Assembly (NCBI RefSeq): GCF_013155545.1
Contig: NZ_JABJVV010000020.1
Coordinates: forward strand, 36,643-100,642
Length of the DNA: 64,000 bases
Direction of reading: 5' to 3'
DNA from: Caenimonas soli
Lineage (GTDB): Bacteria > Pseudomonadota > Gammaproteobacteria > Burkholderiales > Burkholderiaceae_C
Part shown: positions 42,081-51,070 of the stretch, piece by piece
Numbering within the stretch: position 1 is the first letter of the stretch
Layout: the number at the start of each line of letters is the position of its first letter
Position numbers and translations under genes: made by a program
The notes under the pieces: model-generated
Seen by the model: only the letters and a program-made list of their open reading frames with translations
Databases searched by the model: none
What the model was told of the DNA's origin: nothing

Positions 42081-42951
42081 CTACGGCCACCTCTACTACT
42101 TCTGGGTCGTCGCCAAGGAGGGGGGCATGGCGCGTGCAGCGGATCGGCTGGGAATGGCGGTACAGACGGTCAGCGCGCAGGTCCGCGCGCTCGAACAGTC
42201 CCTCGGACACGCCCTGTTCAAACCTGCCGGGCGAGGAGTGGCGTTGACCGAGGCCGGCATCGCTGCCATGGCACAGGCCGATCAGATCTTCCAGCTCGGC
42301 GAACAGCTTCCCACCGCAGTGCGGGAGGCGGCCACCGGGCAAGGGCTGCGGCTGGCCGTGGGCATTTCCGATGGCTTGCCGAAGCTGGTCGTGCACCACT
42401 TGCTGCAGCCGGTGCTGCAAGCTCCGGGGCTGCGGCTGTTATGCCATGAAGGTGAGTTCGACGAACTGCTGGGCGACCTGGCGCTGCACCGGCTGGACGC
42501 GGTCCTGTCGGACCGGGCGGCGCCGCCCAACCCGAACCTGCGGCTGTACAGCCACCGGCTCGGCGAAGCGACGCTGGCCTGGTTTGCGCCGGTTGCCCTG
42601 GCAAAGAAATGCAAGGCAGCCTTTCCGGCATGCCTGGCCGAAATGCCGGTGCTGCTGCCGACCGGCCATGCGGCGGTGCGCCCGCGGCTCGATCATTGGT
42701 TCGAACGCCAGGGTCTGCGGCCGCGCGTGGCCGGCGAATTCGAGGACAGCGCCTTGCTCGCGGCGTTCGGCCGCAGCGGCATGGGGGCGTTCCCCGCCTC
42801 CCAGTGGTCACGCGAAGAACTGCTGAAGGATCCGGGTATGCGGCTGCTCGGCGACGCCCCCGAACTGGTCGAGCACTTTTACCTGATATCGGCCGAACGC
42901 CGGATCCAACATCCACTGGTGCAGCGGCTGCTGCACGCAACTCACTCCTAA
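42064..42951 (+). CDS. LysR-type regulator, NhaR-like
   Basis: The 295-residue protein starts LNYGHLYYFWVVAKEGGMARAA, the distinctive NhaR-type opening, with HTH AADRLGMAVQTVSAQVRAL. NhaR senses sodium in E. coli. Here the next gene downstream is a TerC-type protein (12-base gap), a plausible target in an operon with the regulator. The overlap with the Tim44 gene suggests all three are co-transcribed. Confidence 0.88.
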   Translation: MAGPLNYGHLYYFWVVAKEGGMARAADRLGMAVQTVSAQVRALEQSLGHALFKPAGRGVALTEAGIAAMAQADQIFQLGEQLPTAVREAATGQGLRLAVGISDGLPKLVVHHLLQPVLQAPGLRLLCHEGEFDELLGDLALHRLDAVLSDRAAPPNPNLRLYSHRLGEATLAWFAPVALAKKCKAAFPACLAEMPVLLPTGHAAVRPRLDHWFERQGLRPRVAGEFEDSALLAAFGRSGMGAFPASQWSREELLKDPGMRLLGDAPELVEHFYLISAERRIQHPLVQRLLHATHS

Positions 42952-42963
42952 ATCCTGACCACG

Positions 42964-43713
42964 ATGGAATTCCTACTCGACCCCAATATCTGGATCGCCT
43001 TTGCGATGCTTACCGCCTTGGAAATTGTCCTCGGCGTCGACAACATCATCTTCATCTCCATCCTGGTCGGCCGCCTGCCACCCGATCTAAGGGACAAGGC
43101 CCGCCGCCTCGGGCTGGGCTTCGCGATGATTTCACGCTTGCTGCTGTTGTTCTCGCTCAGCTGGGTCATGGGCCTGACCGCTGATCTGTTCAGCGTGCTC
43201 GGTGAGGGCATCAGCGGGCGCGATCTCGTGTTGCTGTTCGGCGGCTTGTTCCTGCTCTACAAGGCGTCTCACGAGATCTTCGTGGAAGTGGAAGCTCGCG
43301 AAGACCACGGACCTGCGCCGAGCGACGCAGCCGCGCTGAGGGCCAGCGGCCTCAAGCTCTTCTGGGGCATCATCGGCCAGATCGCGATCATCGACATCGT
43401 GTTCTCGCTCGACTCGGTGATCACCGCGGTGGGCATGGTCGACCAGCTTGGCGTCATGGCTGCGGCCGTCGTCACCTCGGTGGGCGTGATGCTGTTCGCC
43501 GCCAAACCGATCGGCGACTTCGTCGATCGCCATCCTTCGGTCAAGGTGCTTGCGCTCGCCTTCCTGGTGATGGTGGGCATGGCGCTCACGGCCGAGGCCT
43601 TCGACATGCACGTCCCCAAGGGCTACATCTACGCCGCGATGGCTTTCTCGCTGGGTGTGGAGGCATTGAACCTGCGCGCCCGCGCAAAGCGCCGCGCTCG
43701 CGCCGCCGCCTGA
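42964..43713 (+). CDS. TerC-family integral membrane protein
   Basis: The 249-residue protein has seven to eight membrane segments. The family's acidic motifs sit in TALEIVLGVDNIIFISILV and IAIIDIVFSLDSVITAVGM, with paired Asp residues in the membrane. TerC/Alx relatives export manganese or load metalloproteins; that role here is inferred. It ends in an Arg/Ala-rich tail, and its stop touches the end of the convergent Zorya-like operon (adjacent at 43713/43714). Confidence 0.9.
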   Translation: MEFLLDPNIWIAFAMLTALEIVLGVDNIIFISILVGRLPPDLRDKARRLGLGFAMISRLLLLFSLSWVMGLTADLFSVLGEGISGRDLVLLFGGLFLLYKASHEIFVEVEAREDHGPAPSDAAALRASGLKLFWGIIGQIAIIDIVFSLDSVITAVGMVDQLGVMAAAVVTSVGVMLFAAKPIGDFVDRHPSVKVLALAFLVMVGMALTAEAFDMHVPKGYIYAAMAFSLGVEALNLRARAKRRARAAA

Positions 43714-44322
43714 TCATTTCTTCTGCCGACCGCGGCGCGTTGGCTTGGCCGGCTTGGCCTGTCGTTGGGGGTACTTCTCGCGCGCCTGATCCAGCCACTG
43801 CAGCGACTCCACCTGCACCAGAAACCGCCGCAGGTAGTCGTCCGACAGCTCTCCCATCAAGGCCAGCGAACGCAGGATCAGCACGTGCGAATTGAGCGGG
43901 CCGGCGTTGGCGGGCTTTCGGGAGGCGGCTTGCTCCACCTGATCCTGGATACGGCTGCTGGACCAGGCTCGCCTGAACCGACGCACGCTCGCCAGTTCGT
44001 CTGGCTCGTGCGCCTCGTTCGCCGCCGCAGCCCCGCGGCCGGCCGAGGCGTCGCGGATGGACTGGTTCAGCTGAGCCAGCGGCGAAGCCAGCGGGCGCGC
44101 GGCCTCGTTGACAGCGACTTGCTGCTCTTGGGCGAAGCGCCTGGCATAGTCAGCCAGCGCCGCTTGCAGCTTGTCCTGCAGGAGGCGGCGCACTGGTTCC
44201 ACCTGGCTCGGCAGGCGCCGCGAAAGCGCCTCCAGGTAATGGAAGCGCGCGGGGTCGATGCGCCAGGCGCCCTCGCTGCGCAAGGACTCAAGCCATGTCT
44301 GCAGCGGCTGGGGCTCACTCAT
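43714..44322 (-). CDS. DUF2894 protein, fourth gene of the Zorya-like cluster
   Basis: The start at 44322 (MSEPQPLQTWLESLRSEGAW) overlaps the stop of the OmpA-like gene by 8 bases. The 202-residue protein is helical and charged. The DUF2894 block reads FRRAWSSSRIQDQVEQAA, then NAGPLNSHVLILRSLALMGEL. A Lys/Arg-rich end follows (KPTRRGRQKK) that could bind nucleic acid. It has no membrane segment. In the type III Zorya arrangement I recall, the two extra genes are soluble proteins of unknown activity, thought to be effectors; this would be one of them. Confidence 0.8.
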   Translation of the reverse strand: MSEPQPLQTWLESLRSEGAWRIDPARFHYLEALSRRLPSQVEPVRRLLQDKLQAALADYARRFAQEQQVAVNEAARPLASPLAQLNQSIRDASAGRGAAAANEAHEPDELASVRRFRRAWSSSRIQDQVEQAASRKPANAGPLNSHVLILRSLALMGELSDDYLRRFLVQVESLQWLDQAREKYPQRQAKPAKPTRRGRQKK

Positions 44323-44974
44323 GGGAGGTGGGGGAGGCGGGCGCAGGACCGGACCTGGGCACGGGCGCCATCTCCACCCGGCGGTTCCGTGCGCGGCCAT
44401 CTTCGCTGGCGTTGGAGGCCACTGGCTGCTCGGCGCCAAAGGCCGCGGCAAACACCTGGGGCGGTGGCATGCCCTCCTCGATCAGCGCCCGGGTGACCGT
44501 CAAGGCCCGCTGGGCCGACAGCTCCAGATTGTCGGCAAAGCGCTGGTTGCCGTCCTGGATGGGCTTGTCGTCGGTGAAGCCGCTGACCATCATCATCTCG
44601 TTGCGTTCGCCCAGGTACACCTTCAGCGGGTGCACCAAGCTCTTGAGCAACAGCCGCCCGTCGGGGCGCAACTTGTCCGAGTTAGAGGGAAACAGCACGC
44701 TGCCGCTGATGCCGATGCGTCCGTTGCTCAGTGTGACCCGGCCCGAGGCCAGGGGAATGGCCAAGGCCTTTTCCAGCGCCATGCGGCGCTGCTCCTCGAC
44801 CCGGCGCTTTGCGACCTCGGCGTGCAGGCTCGCCACCAGGTCCATCTGGACCACCAACACACCCACCAGGATCAGCACGAACGCGCCGAGCAGGCCCGAC
44901 ATCAGGTCCCCGAAGACGGCCCAGACCGGGGCGACCTGCTGGGCGGCGTTGTCGTTGTCGTCCAGCTCCATCAT
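44315..44974 (-). CDS. MotB/ZorB-like protein with OmpA domain
   Basis: The 219-residue protein has one N-terminal membrane helix, WAVFGDLMSGLLGAFVLILV (18-37). Asp23 lies at the membrane entrance, as the proton-carrying Asp does in MotB and ZorB. An OmpA-type peptidoglycan-binding domain spans about 85-205 (SVLFPSNSDKLRPDG, ELSAQRALTVTRALIEEG, NRRVEM). It would form the stator plug with the DUF802 protein and anchor it to the cell wall. The start overlaps the DUF802 stop by four bases. Confidence 0.88.
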   Translation of the reverse strand: MMELDDNDNAAQQVAPVWAVFGDLMSGLLGAFVLILVGVLVVQMDLVASLHAEVAKRRVEEQRRMALEKALAIPLASGRVTLSNGRIGISGSVLFPSNSDKLRPDGRLLLKSLVHPLKVYLGERNEMMMVSGFTDDKPIQDGNQRFADNLELSAQRALTVTRALIEEGMPPPQVFAAAFGAEQPVASNASEDGRARNRRVEMAPVPRSGPAPASPTSHE

Positions 44975-46563
44975 CCGCGGGCCCCATGGACCAGGGCGAC
45001 CGGCTTGCCCTGCAGCTGGCGCAGGTTGTCAACCAGGCCCTGTTGCGAGGCGATGCTCAGGTCGATGACCTCGCGCGCCTGCGCTACATAGTAGGCCAGT
45101 TGCTCGTCGCTGCGAGCGGTGGACCGGTTGAGGGACGCTTCGATGCGCTGCAGGCTTTCCATCAGCTTGTCGTTGGTGGCCTGGAACAGCTGCACGCCAT
45201 GGCTGAAGGCTTCGCCCAGGCTCGACAACTCGAGCGCGCTGGCGGTGACGTGTGTGGCGATATCGGCCGCCTTGCCCGCGTGCGCTTCCAGAACAGACGA
45301 GGCAGAGGCCACCAACGCCTCGATCGCCACGCGCTGCTCGCCCGAGGATTGGTTGACGACCTGCAGCAGCGCGCCGAGTTGCTCGAGCAGGACCGTGCGC
45401 TCCTGCAGCGCAAGCTTGTCCCGCCCGATGGCGGCCTGCCCCCGTTGGCTCTCTTCCTGCCGCAGCGCGGCCATCTCCGTGCGCCACAGGCTGGCCAGCT
45501 GGTCCATGCGCTGGCCGTGCTGATCGACCCACTCGGCCTCCGTCTCCGTGCGCGAACGAACCAGCTCCTCGGACCGGGCCAAGCTGTCGCGAGCCGTCGC
45601 CAGCAGCGTGGCGCTGCGCTGCTCGAAGGCATCGGTGAAGGACGCCAGGGTCCGCTGCGATTCCTGCGCGATCTGCGCCATCGCGGACTCGACGACGGGC
45701 TTGATGCTTTCGCTGGCCGCCCGCGCGCCGGCAGCCAGGCTGTCCTGGAGCGAGGTGCCGACGCCCTGCGCCAACGCGGTATAGGCCAGCGTCACATCGC
45801 GGTGGAACTGGGCCTGGCGTCCCAGCAGCTGCTCATCCAGCTGCTGGCTGCGCCGTTCGATGCGCTCCATCATGGCCTCGAGCTTGTCGACGACCTGGGG
45901 CAGCGCGCCGGCCTGCGCCTGTAGCGCACGGAAAGTCTCCTGGCGCTGGTGGACGAGCGAGAACGGCCGCAGGACGGTCGCGATCCGGCTGTCCAGCTGC
46001 CGTCCTATCTCCTGCCGCTCGCGCCGGCTGATGGCCGACATCAGGCCCAGCATGGCCGACGCCGCAACCCCGGCCACCGAGGTGCCGAACGACAGGCCCA
46101 GGCCCTTGATGGGTTCGGCCAGCGCCGAGCGAATGGCCTGCAAGTCGGTCGAGCCTTCCAATGCGAACACGGCGCCCTTGAAGGTGATGACCATGCCCAG
46201 GAAGGTGCCGAGCATCCCCAGCATGACCAGCAGCCCCACCAGGTACGGCGTGAGCGCCGGGCTCGGCAGGCCACCGCGTTCTCCCTCGATGCGCGAACGC
46301 ACGGCGTTGCGCAGCGTAGGTGGCACTCGCTCGAGCCAATCGCCCAGGCTGGACAGGGGCTGGGGAATGTCCGCCAGCGCTGTCGAAAGGCCGGTGCTTG
46401 CCGCGCGGAACTGCCGGAGCTCGGACGCACCGAGCAGATAGACCCCGGCGATCACTGCGGTCATGACCAGGGCGATCCAGCTCGAGCCGACAAATCCCAG
46501 GCCCACCCAGGCCACGGTCACCAGGCCGATGGCAAAGGCCACCGCAAAAAAACGCTTGCTCAT
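44971..46563 (-). CDS. DUF802 MotA/ZorA-like membrane protein with long coiled-coil tail
   Basis: The start at 46563 (MSKRFFAVAFAIGLV) overlaps the DUF3348 stop by four bases. The 530-residue protein has TM1 and TM2 at about 4-46. The MotA/ExbB-like TM3 and TM4 follow: YLVGLLVMLGMLGTFLGMVI near 125-145, then GLSFGTSVAGVAASAMLGLM near 172-192. About 330 residues of helical, Gln/Glu/Ala-rich tail reach into the cytosol. ZorA proteins share exactly this plan: a stator-type motor with a long intracellular tail. No flagellar genes lie nearby, so a chemotaxis motor role is unlikely. Confidence 0.85.
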   Translation of the reverse strand: MSKRFFAVAFAIGLVTVAWVGLGFVGSSWIALVMTAVIAGVYLLGASELRQFRAASTGLSTALADIPQPLSSLGDWLERVPPTLRNAVRSRIEGERGGLPSPALTPYLVGLLVMLGMLGTFLGMVITFKGAVFALEGSTDLQAIRSALAEPIKGLGLSFGTSVAGVAASAMLGLMSAISRRERQEIGRQLDSRIATVLRPFSLVHQRQETFRALQAQAGALPQVVDKLEAMMERIERRSQQLDEQLLGRQAQFHRDVTLAYTALAQGVGTSLQDSLAAGARAASESIKPVVESAMAQIAQESQRTLASFTDAFEQRSATLLATARDSLARSEELVRSRTETEAEWVDQHGQRMDQLASLWRTEMAALRQEESQRGQAAIGRDKLALQERTVLLEQLGALLQVVNQSSGEQRVAIEALVASASSVLEAHAGKAADIATHVTASALELSSLGEAFSHGVQLFQATNDKLMESLQRIEASLNRSTARSDEQLAYYVAQAREVIDLSIASQQGLVDNLRQLQGKPVALVHGARG

Positions 46564-47243
46564 TGTTGATACTTCAATTCGTTGTTCAGTGCTTCTATCA
46601 AGCCCGCAACGGGCTCCAGGCGCAGGTCCAGCTCCGCCAGCAAGGCCAGCCGCCAATCCCTGGCAAAGGCTTCCAGCCATCCGCCGGCCTGGCTCCGGGC
46701 CAATTGCTCGAAGCGCCGCTCCATCAGGGATGCCACCTCGGGCAGGAGCAGTTGCTCGCGAGGGGCGAGCAACTGCTCGAGCACGGCGTCGAGGGCAGCG
46801 AGCTGCCGCAGCCTGGCCGAAATCCGGCACAGGGTCTGGCGGACATGGTCACGCAGCGGAGTGATCATCTGTTCCATCTGGCGTTGCAGCTCCAGATGGC
46901 GCCGGCGGTAGGGGGAATAGCCCGCATCGGCCTGCGGCAGCTTATCGCTCGCGAGCGGTATGAGGTTCCGCGCGATCGCGCGGGCGAGCGCCGTCCGCAC
47001 GCGCTGGACCTCCTCTTCGATGGCCTGGGCCGGGGTCGAAAAACGCGCATCCGACGGTTTGCCCGGCGCAGCCGTTTTGATCGCCTTGATCGATTGGTGC
47101 GCCGCCTGTAATCCGATGGCGTCGAACGCGTTCAACCACAGGCTCAGCCGCTCGGCAAAGTCCATCCCGGGCGCTTCCGCATCCACGGGCGCCCATTCGC
47201 CCAGCAAGCGAACAAGCTTTGAACTGTTGAAGTCGCGGCGCAA
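46560..47243 (-). CDS. DUF3348 protein, first gene of the Zorya-like cluster
   Basis: The 227-residue soluble protein has the opening NSSKLVRLLGEWAPVD and FAERLSLWLNAFDAIGL block that defines DUF3348. It is otherwise helical with RRRHLELQRQMEQM and many Arg/Leu. From memory, one of the two additional genes of type III Zorya is annotated DUF3348. It is the promoter-proximal gene of four overlapping genes. The 253 bases upstream contain no other gene and should hold the promoter. Confidence 0.82.
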   Translation of the reverse strand: MRRDFNSSKLVRLLGEWAPVDAEAPGMDFAERLSLWLNAFDAIGLQAAHQSIKAIKTAAPGKPSDARFSTPAQAIEEEVQRVRTALARAIARNLIPLASDKLPQADAGYSPYRRRHLELQRQMEQMITPLRDHVRQTLCRISARLRQLAALDAVLEQLLAPREQLLLPEVASLMERRFEQLARSQAGGWLEAFARDWRLALLAELDLRLEPVAGLIEALNNELKYQQ

Positions 47244-47496
47244 AAAAACAATCCTCTGCGCCTTGTCGGCGCAATCAAAACTTCGAAAAGGGTAGGGCGG
47301 TGGCGACTTTTCGCGGGCTGTCCTGCGGACCTCCTGCGCTGCACGGGCTCGTTGCGGACAACTGCCTGTATTAGAAACGATCTGAAGGGCGAATCCCGAT
47401 GCGAACGACGCTGCGGCCCGGGGAGGCTGTGGCGTGCGCGCAGCAAGTTCGGTACTTTTTCATGTCTACGGCCGCCGCCACGGCGCCGCGCCTTGG

Positions 47497-48075
47497 TCAG
47501 CCCAGGGCGACATGGCGCCGCCAGGGCAGGCGCGGGTCCGCCTCATAGTCCGCGATCACCCAAGTTCGGGTCGCGTGATCGGCCACGTCGGCAAGGAAGG
47601 CGCGGATGACGCGGGCCGAAGGCGAGTCAAGAGCAGCGAACGGCTGATCAAGGCAAGTGACCGTAGCGCCGCTCGCGAGCAATCCCACCAGGGCGACCTT
47701 CCGTCTACTGCCGGTCGAGAGCATGGATAGCTTTTTGCCAAGATGGAGATGAAGGTCCAGCGCCTCGATAAGGTCTTGCTGCAGTGGAATGTCCCAATGC
47801 GGGCACCGCTGCCGCAACACATCCCAGACTTGCTGCGGAGCCTGGTCATCCTGCCCCGGCAGAGACAGGTCGAGCCAGAGTGCAGGGCAATCCGCTCCGC
47901 TAGTCCGTGCAACGAGATCCTCGCAGAGGCGGCGCAGCAAGGCGGTCTTCCCTGTGCCTTCGTCGCCTGTGACAGCGATGAGGCCTGGCGTAAGGGGGAG
48001 CAGATCGACGACAGACATGGTGTGCGTACTATGCCGCACGGCCAGTCTCAATTCTGGCAAAGACCGCAAGGGCAT
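47497..48075 (-). CDS. Solitary ABC-type ATPase
   Basis: The start at 48075 gives 192 residues. Walker A is GDEGTGKTALL, the signature loop LSTGSRRKVALVG and Walker B VTCLDQPFAALD. The switch region includes WVIADYEADPRLPWRR, without the usual switch His. The size and style resemble CcmA-type subunits. No permease gene is adjacent. It lies 253 bases upstream of the Zorya-like operon on the same strand, so a link with it cannot be excluded. Otherwise it may serve a transporter elsewhere. Confidence 0.8.
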   Translation of the reverse strand: MPLRSLPELRLAVRHSTHTMSVVDLLPLTPGLIAVTGDEGTGKTALLRRLCEDLVARTSGADCPALWLDLSLPGQDDQAPQQVWDVLRQRCPHWDIPLQQDLIEALDLHLHLGKKLSMLSTGSRRKVALVGLLASGATVTCLDQPFAALDSPSARVIRAFLADVADHATRTWVIADYEADPRLPWRRHVALG

Positions 48076-48308
48076 TGCTGCGCGGCTTTGTTCTTGCTGC
48101 TGCCCGACGTAGACTCTGCCGTGTGAATACCTTCTCCTGCTCCTTTGAAGCGAGTGCGGCCGCAAATCCGCAACTCGAAGCACTTCCCTGAGCCCGGCGA
48201 TTCACCCCCCACTCCCTTAGCGCATCACTGAATCGTCGGGCACCCTCAGCGCCCCGAGTCGCGGCAACCTGCCGCCCGATGACGTTTGCCTTTGCCAAGG
48301 AGTTGTTG

Positions 48309-48719
48309 ATGGGAACCCAATCACCCGCCGAGCGCACGCTCACGCAGATTGACTACATACGATTGACGCGGCTGGCGTCGCAGTTGGAAGCCGGCGCGTC
48401 CGGAACCATTCAGGAGCTGCTCGAGAACAGTGATCTCGTGGCGTCCGCCGCCGTGCCTGCGACGGTGGTCACCATGTACACGCAAGTGCTGCTGCAGGAT
48501 GCTGCCGGCGGAGAACCGCACAAGGTTGCCCTGTGCTATCCCGATGACGCCGATCCGTCGCAAGGCTTCATCTCCGTGCTCTCTCCGCTAGGTGCGGGCC
48601 TTCTCGGCCTGCGGGTGGGCGACGTGGCGCGATGGCGCACTCCGCGTGGAGAGGACCGGATGGCCCACATCGTACAAATTCTGTTCCAACCCGAAGCCAG
48701 CGGGGACTACACCACATGA
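48309..48719 (+). CDS. rnk: Rnk-like GreA/GreB-family protein
   Basis: The ATG at 48309 follows AGGAG by 6 bases. The 136-residue protein has a short N-terminal helical part (LTQIDYIRLTRLASQLEAG). The FKBP-like domain of Rnk follows (VVTMYTQVLLQD, VLSPLGAGLLGLRVGDVARW) and ends QPEASGDY. Rnk binds RNA polymerase near the secondary channel and affects nucleoside diphosphate kinase levels in E. coli. Transcription-associated function is inferred. Confidence 0.85.
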   Translation: MGTQSPAERTLTQIDYIRLTRLASQLEAGASGTIQELLENSDLVASAAVPATVVTMYTQVLLQDAAGGEPHKVALCYPDDADPSQGFISVLSPLGAGLLGLRVGDVARWRTPRGEDRMAHIVQILFQPEASGDYTT

Positions 48720-48762
48720 GCGTGCACCACCACGGTCGGGCGGCCGCCGGCCTGCCATTGCG

Positions 48763-49974
48763 TCACTGCCTTGGCGACGGCAGCAGGCGGAAGGCCGCGG
48801 CTCCCGCGATGAGCATGGCGCAGCTTGTCGCCATCACCGCCGCGAACGGGTCGACCTGCGCTTGCTGCGCCAGCGTGGCGGCCACGCCGGTCAGCCATTG
48901 CATGAAAGCGATGCCCAGGAACATGGCCATCGTGAAGACGGCGAGCGCCCGGCCGGTCAGCGCCTCGGGGTACGCAGATCGCACGTCCGCGTATTGCAGG
49001 ACGATGTAGCCGCTCAGGAACGCGCTCGCCACCACCAGCGCCACCGCCAGCCAGGTATTGCGCGTCCAGCCGAGCACCCCGAACAGGGCCGCCATCGCCA
49101 GCGTGAACCCGACGATGCGCATGCGACGGCGGGCCGGCCCCGGATCCCAGCGGCCGAAGAGTGCCGGGCCGAAGAGGCTCAGCACGGACACGGCGAGGGC
49201 GACGTTGCCGCTGGCAAGCAGCGAAAAGCCGTAGCGGTCGATGAGCAGCGGCCCGAGCCAGAGCCCGCGCAACGTGATGAACGACGCGTACGTCACTGCG
49301 CCGAGCGCCACGATGCCCCAGGTATGCGGCATCGAGAACAACGAGAAGGACTCGCGCGCAGCCCGTGCAGCGGAGGTCCCTCGTGGCTGCGTCTCGCCGG
49401 GGCGGTCCCGCACGAACAATGCGACCGCGATCCACGCGAGTGCGGCGCCGCCCGCGAGCAAGGCGAAGCCCGTGCGCCAGGAGCTGCGCTCGAGCATCCA
49501 GGCAAGCGGCGTCGACGTGGCGAGCAGCCCCAAGCCGCCGATACCCATCACGAGGCCGGAAACCGACGCGAACCGGGTGGCCGGGAAGCGCCGCGCGATG
49601 AACACGGTGCAAGCCAGGAAGGCGGGCGCGCAGCCGATGCCGATCAGCGCCTGCCCGAGCACCACCAGCCAGAACGCGCCGGCCATCGCCGACAGCACGG
49701 CGCCTGCGATCGCGAGCGGGAACGCGGCGAGAACCGTCCGGCGCACCCCATGAAGATCCATCCCGATGCCCATCAGCAGTTGCAGGGCGCCGAACGCGAA
49801 ATGGAACGTGCCGGCGAAGATGCCGAGCTGCTGCGGCGTCAACGCGAAGTCCGCCTCCAATTGCTTGGCCATCATGGCCGTCACGGTGCGGAAGGCCTGG
49901 CTCAGGGCGAACGCGCTGGCCAGCGCGATGAGCATGGCCCAGTTGCTGCGGGAATCGGGCTGCTGCTCTTGCAT
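48763..49974 (-). CDS. MFS transporter
   Basis: The 403-residue protein has twelve hydrophobic segments. The motif-A-like loop GIGMDLHGVRRTV lies between TM2 and TM3, with GQALIGIGCAPAFLA in TM4 and a central loop near 190-215 with Arg-rich DRPGETQPRG. The substrate is unknown. It is transcribed alone, divergent from the small secreted protein gene at 50094 and convergent with rnk. Confidence 0.85.
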   Translation of the reverse strand: MQEQQPDSRSNWAMLIALASAFALSQAFRTVTAMMAKQLEADFALTPQQLGIFAGTFHFAFGALQLLMGIGMDLHGVRRTVLAAFPLAIAGAVLSAMAGAFWLVVLGQALIGIGCAPAFLACTVFIARRFPATRFASVSGLVMGIGGLGLLATSTPLAWMLERSSWRTGFALLAGGAALAWIAVALFVRDRPGETQPRGTSAARAARESFSLFSMPHTWGIVALGAVTYASFITLRGLWLGPLLIDRYGFSLLASGNVALAVSVLSLFGPALFGRWDPGPARRRMRIVGFTLAMAALFGVLGWTRNTWLAVALVVASAFLSGYIVLQYADVRSAYPEALTGRALAVFTMAMFLGIAFMQWLTGVAATLAQQAQVDPFAAVMATSCAMLIAGAAAFRLLPSPRQ

Positions 49975-50093
49975 GGGCGCCTATGGTGCCACATGGCCTG
50001 ATTATTCTCACCGCCGAGCGCGTCGCCTTGAAAACCATTGAGGCAGCGCCTAGTCTTGGAGGGATGCCTGCATCTTCACCTGGGAGTTCAGCC

Positions 50094-50708
50094 ATGGATA
50101 AGGTCCTCACGTCATTGGGCACAGCGCTTCTGCTCGTCGGCGGGATGTCGGTGGCGCAGGACAAAGCCCCCTCCGGCCACGCCGGCATGGCCAAGGGGCC
50201 GTCCGCATCCGACGCCGCCACAATCAAGAAGGCCACGAGCGCCGCGCCAGCCGACATCGGCCGCGATGCCGCGGTCGTCGGCACGGTCGACGGCAAGATG
50301 AAGGAGCTGCGGCAGGGCACCAACGGGTGGATGTGCATGCTCAACCCCATTGGCGATTCCATGTGCCTGGACAAGGAATGGCAGACATGGGGCGATGCGT
50401 ATATGAACAAGAAGGACCCGCCCAAGCCGAAGTCGGTGGGCGTCGCCTACATGCTCAAGGGTGACAAAGGCGCGAGCAACACGGATCCCTTCGCCACCAA
50501 GGCCACCGCCGACAACAACTGGGTCGTGAGCGGGCCGCACATCATGCTCCTGCCCACGGACGCCAGCCAGCTCGATGCCTACCCGACCGATTGGACCAAG
50601 GGCGGCCCGTGGGTGATGTGGAAGGGAACGCCGTACGCCCACATCATGGTCCCGACCACGCCGACACCGAAGTCATCGGGAAAGAAGCCCGCGGAGCGGA
50701 AGCCATGA
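50094..50708 (+). CDS. Exported protein of unknown function
   Basis: The start at 50094 has GGGAG 8 bases upstream and begins a signal peptide (VLTSLGTALLLVGGMSVAQ). The 204-residue mature protein contains NGWMCMLNPIGDSMCLDKEWQTWG with two Cys and many Trp. GPHIMLLPTDASQLDAYPTD and GTPYAHIMVP follow. The pattern recurs in uncharacterised secreted proteins of soil bacteria as far as I recall. It has no known catalytic motif. It overlaps the next small gene by four bases. Confidence 0.75.
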   Translation: MDKVLTSLGTALLLVGGMSVAQDKAPSGHAGMAKGPSASDAATIKKATSAAPADIGRDAAVVGTVDGKMKELRQGTNGWMCMLNPIGDSMCLDKEWQTWGDAYMNKKDPPKPKSVGVAYMLKGDKGASNTDPFATKATADNNWVVSGPHIMLLPTDASQLDAYPTDWTKGGPWVMWKGTPYAHIMVPTTPTPKSSGKKPAERKP

Positions 50709-51034
50709 AAGTCACCGCAGCATCCTTGCTCGTCATTCTGGCGGCCATCAGCCTGCCCGCTGCAGCGCAGTCCAAAGGCGAAGCCGACCCTGTCCAGTCG
50801 CGTGCCGTGCCGAGCGCCCGGGCGGCGAGCAGTGAAAAAGCAAGTGCCCGTCAGGCGCGCAGGGAAGAGGGCAAGGCTGCCGCGAAGGCAGACCAGCCCG
50901 GCGACGACAGACCGTCGACCCTCGGCGAGGCGCGCAAGGTTACGAAGTCGGAGCGGCAGGCCGCCGCGGCGAAACGCAGGGCAGCCGCGACGGCTGCGGC
51001 CCGCGCCGGGCAGACGACCTCGGGCGAGAAATGA
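50705..51034 (+). CDS. Small exported Ala/Lys/Arg-rich protein
   Basis: The start is at the ATGA overlap with the preceding gene. The 109-residue product has a clear signal peptide (ASLLVILAAISLPAAAQS). A low-complexity, basic, Ala-rich mature part follows (RQARREEGKAAAKAD, KSERQAAAAKRRAAATAAAR). It is probably unstructured or helical. A partner role for the preceding exported protein is inferred only from coupling. Confidence 0.65.
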   Translation: MKVTAASLLVILAAISLPAAAQSKGEADPVQSRAVPSARAASSEKASARQARREEGKAAAKADQPGDDRPSTLGEARKVTKSERQAAAAKRRAAATAAARAGQTTSGEK

Positions 51035-51070
51035 CCTCGCGACGCCGGCCGTAGCGCGAGCCTCATCCAC

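Noticed and set aside
44315..46563. Flagellar MotA/MotB stator
   Set aside because: DUF802 has a long coiled tail, the cluster contains DUF3348 and DUF2894, and there are no flagellar or chemotaxis genes alongside.
46564..46830. N-terminal extension of the DUF802 protein
   Set aside because: It overlaps the DUF3348 gene in another frame; the MSKRF start with ATGA coupling and a membrane helix is better.
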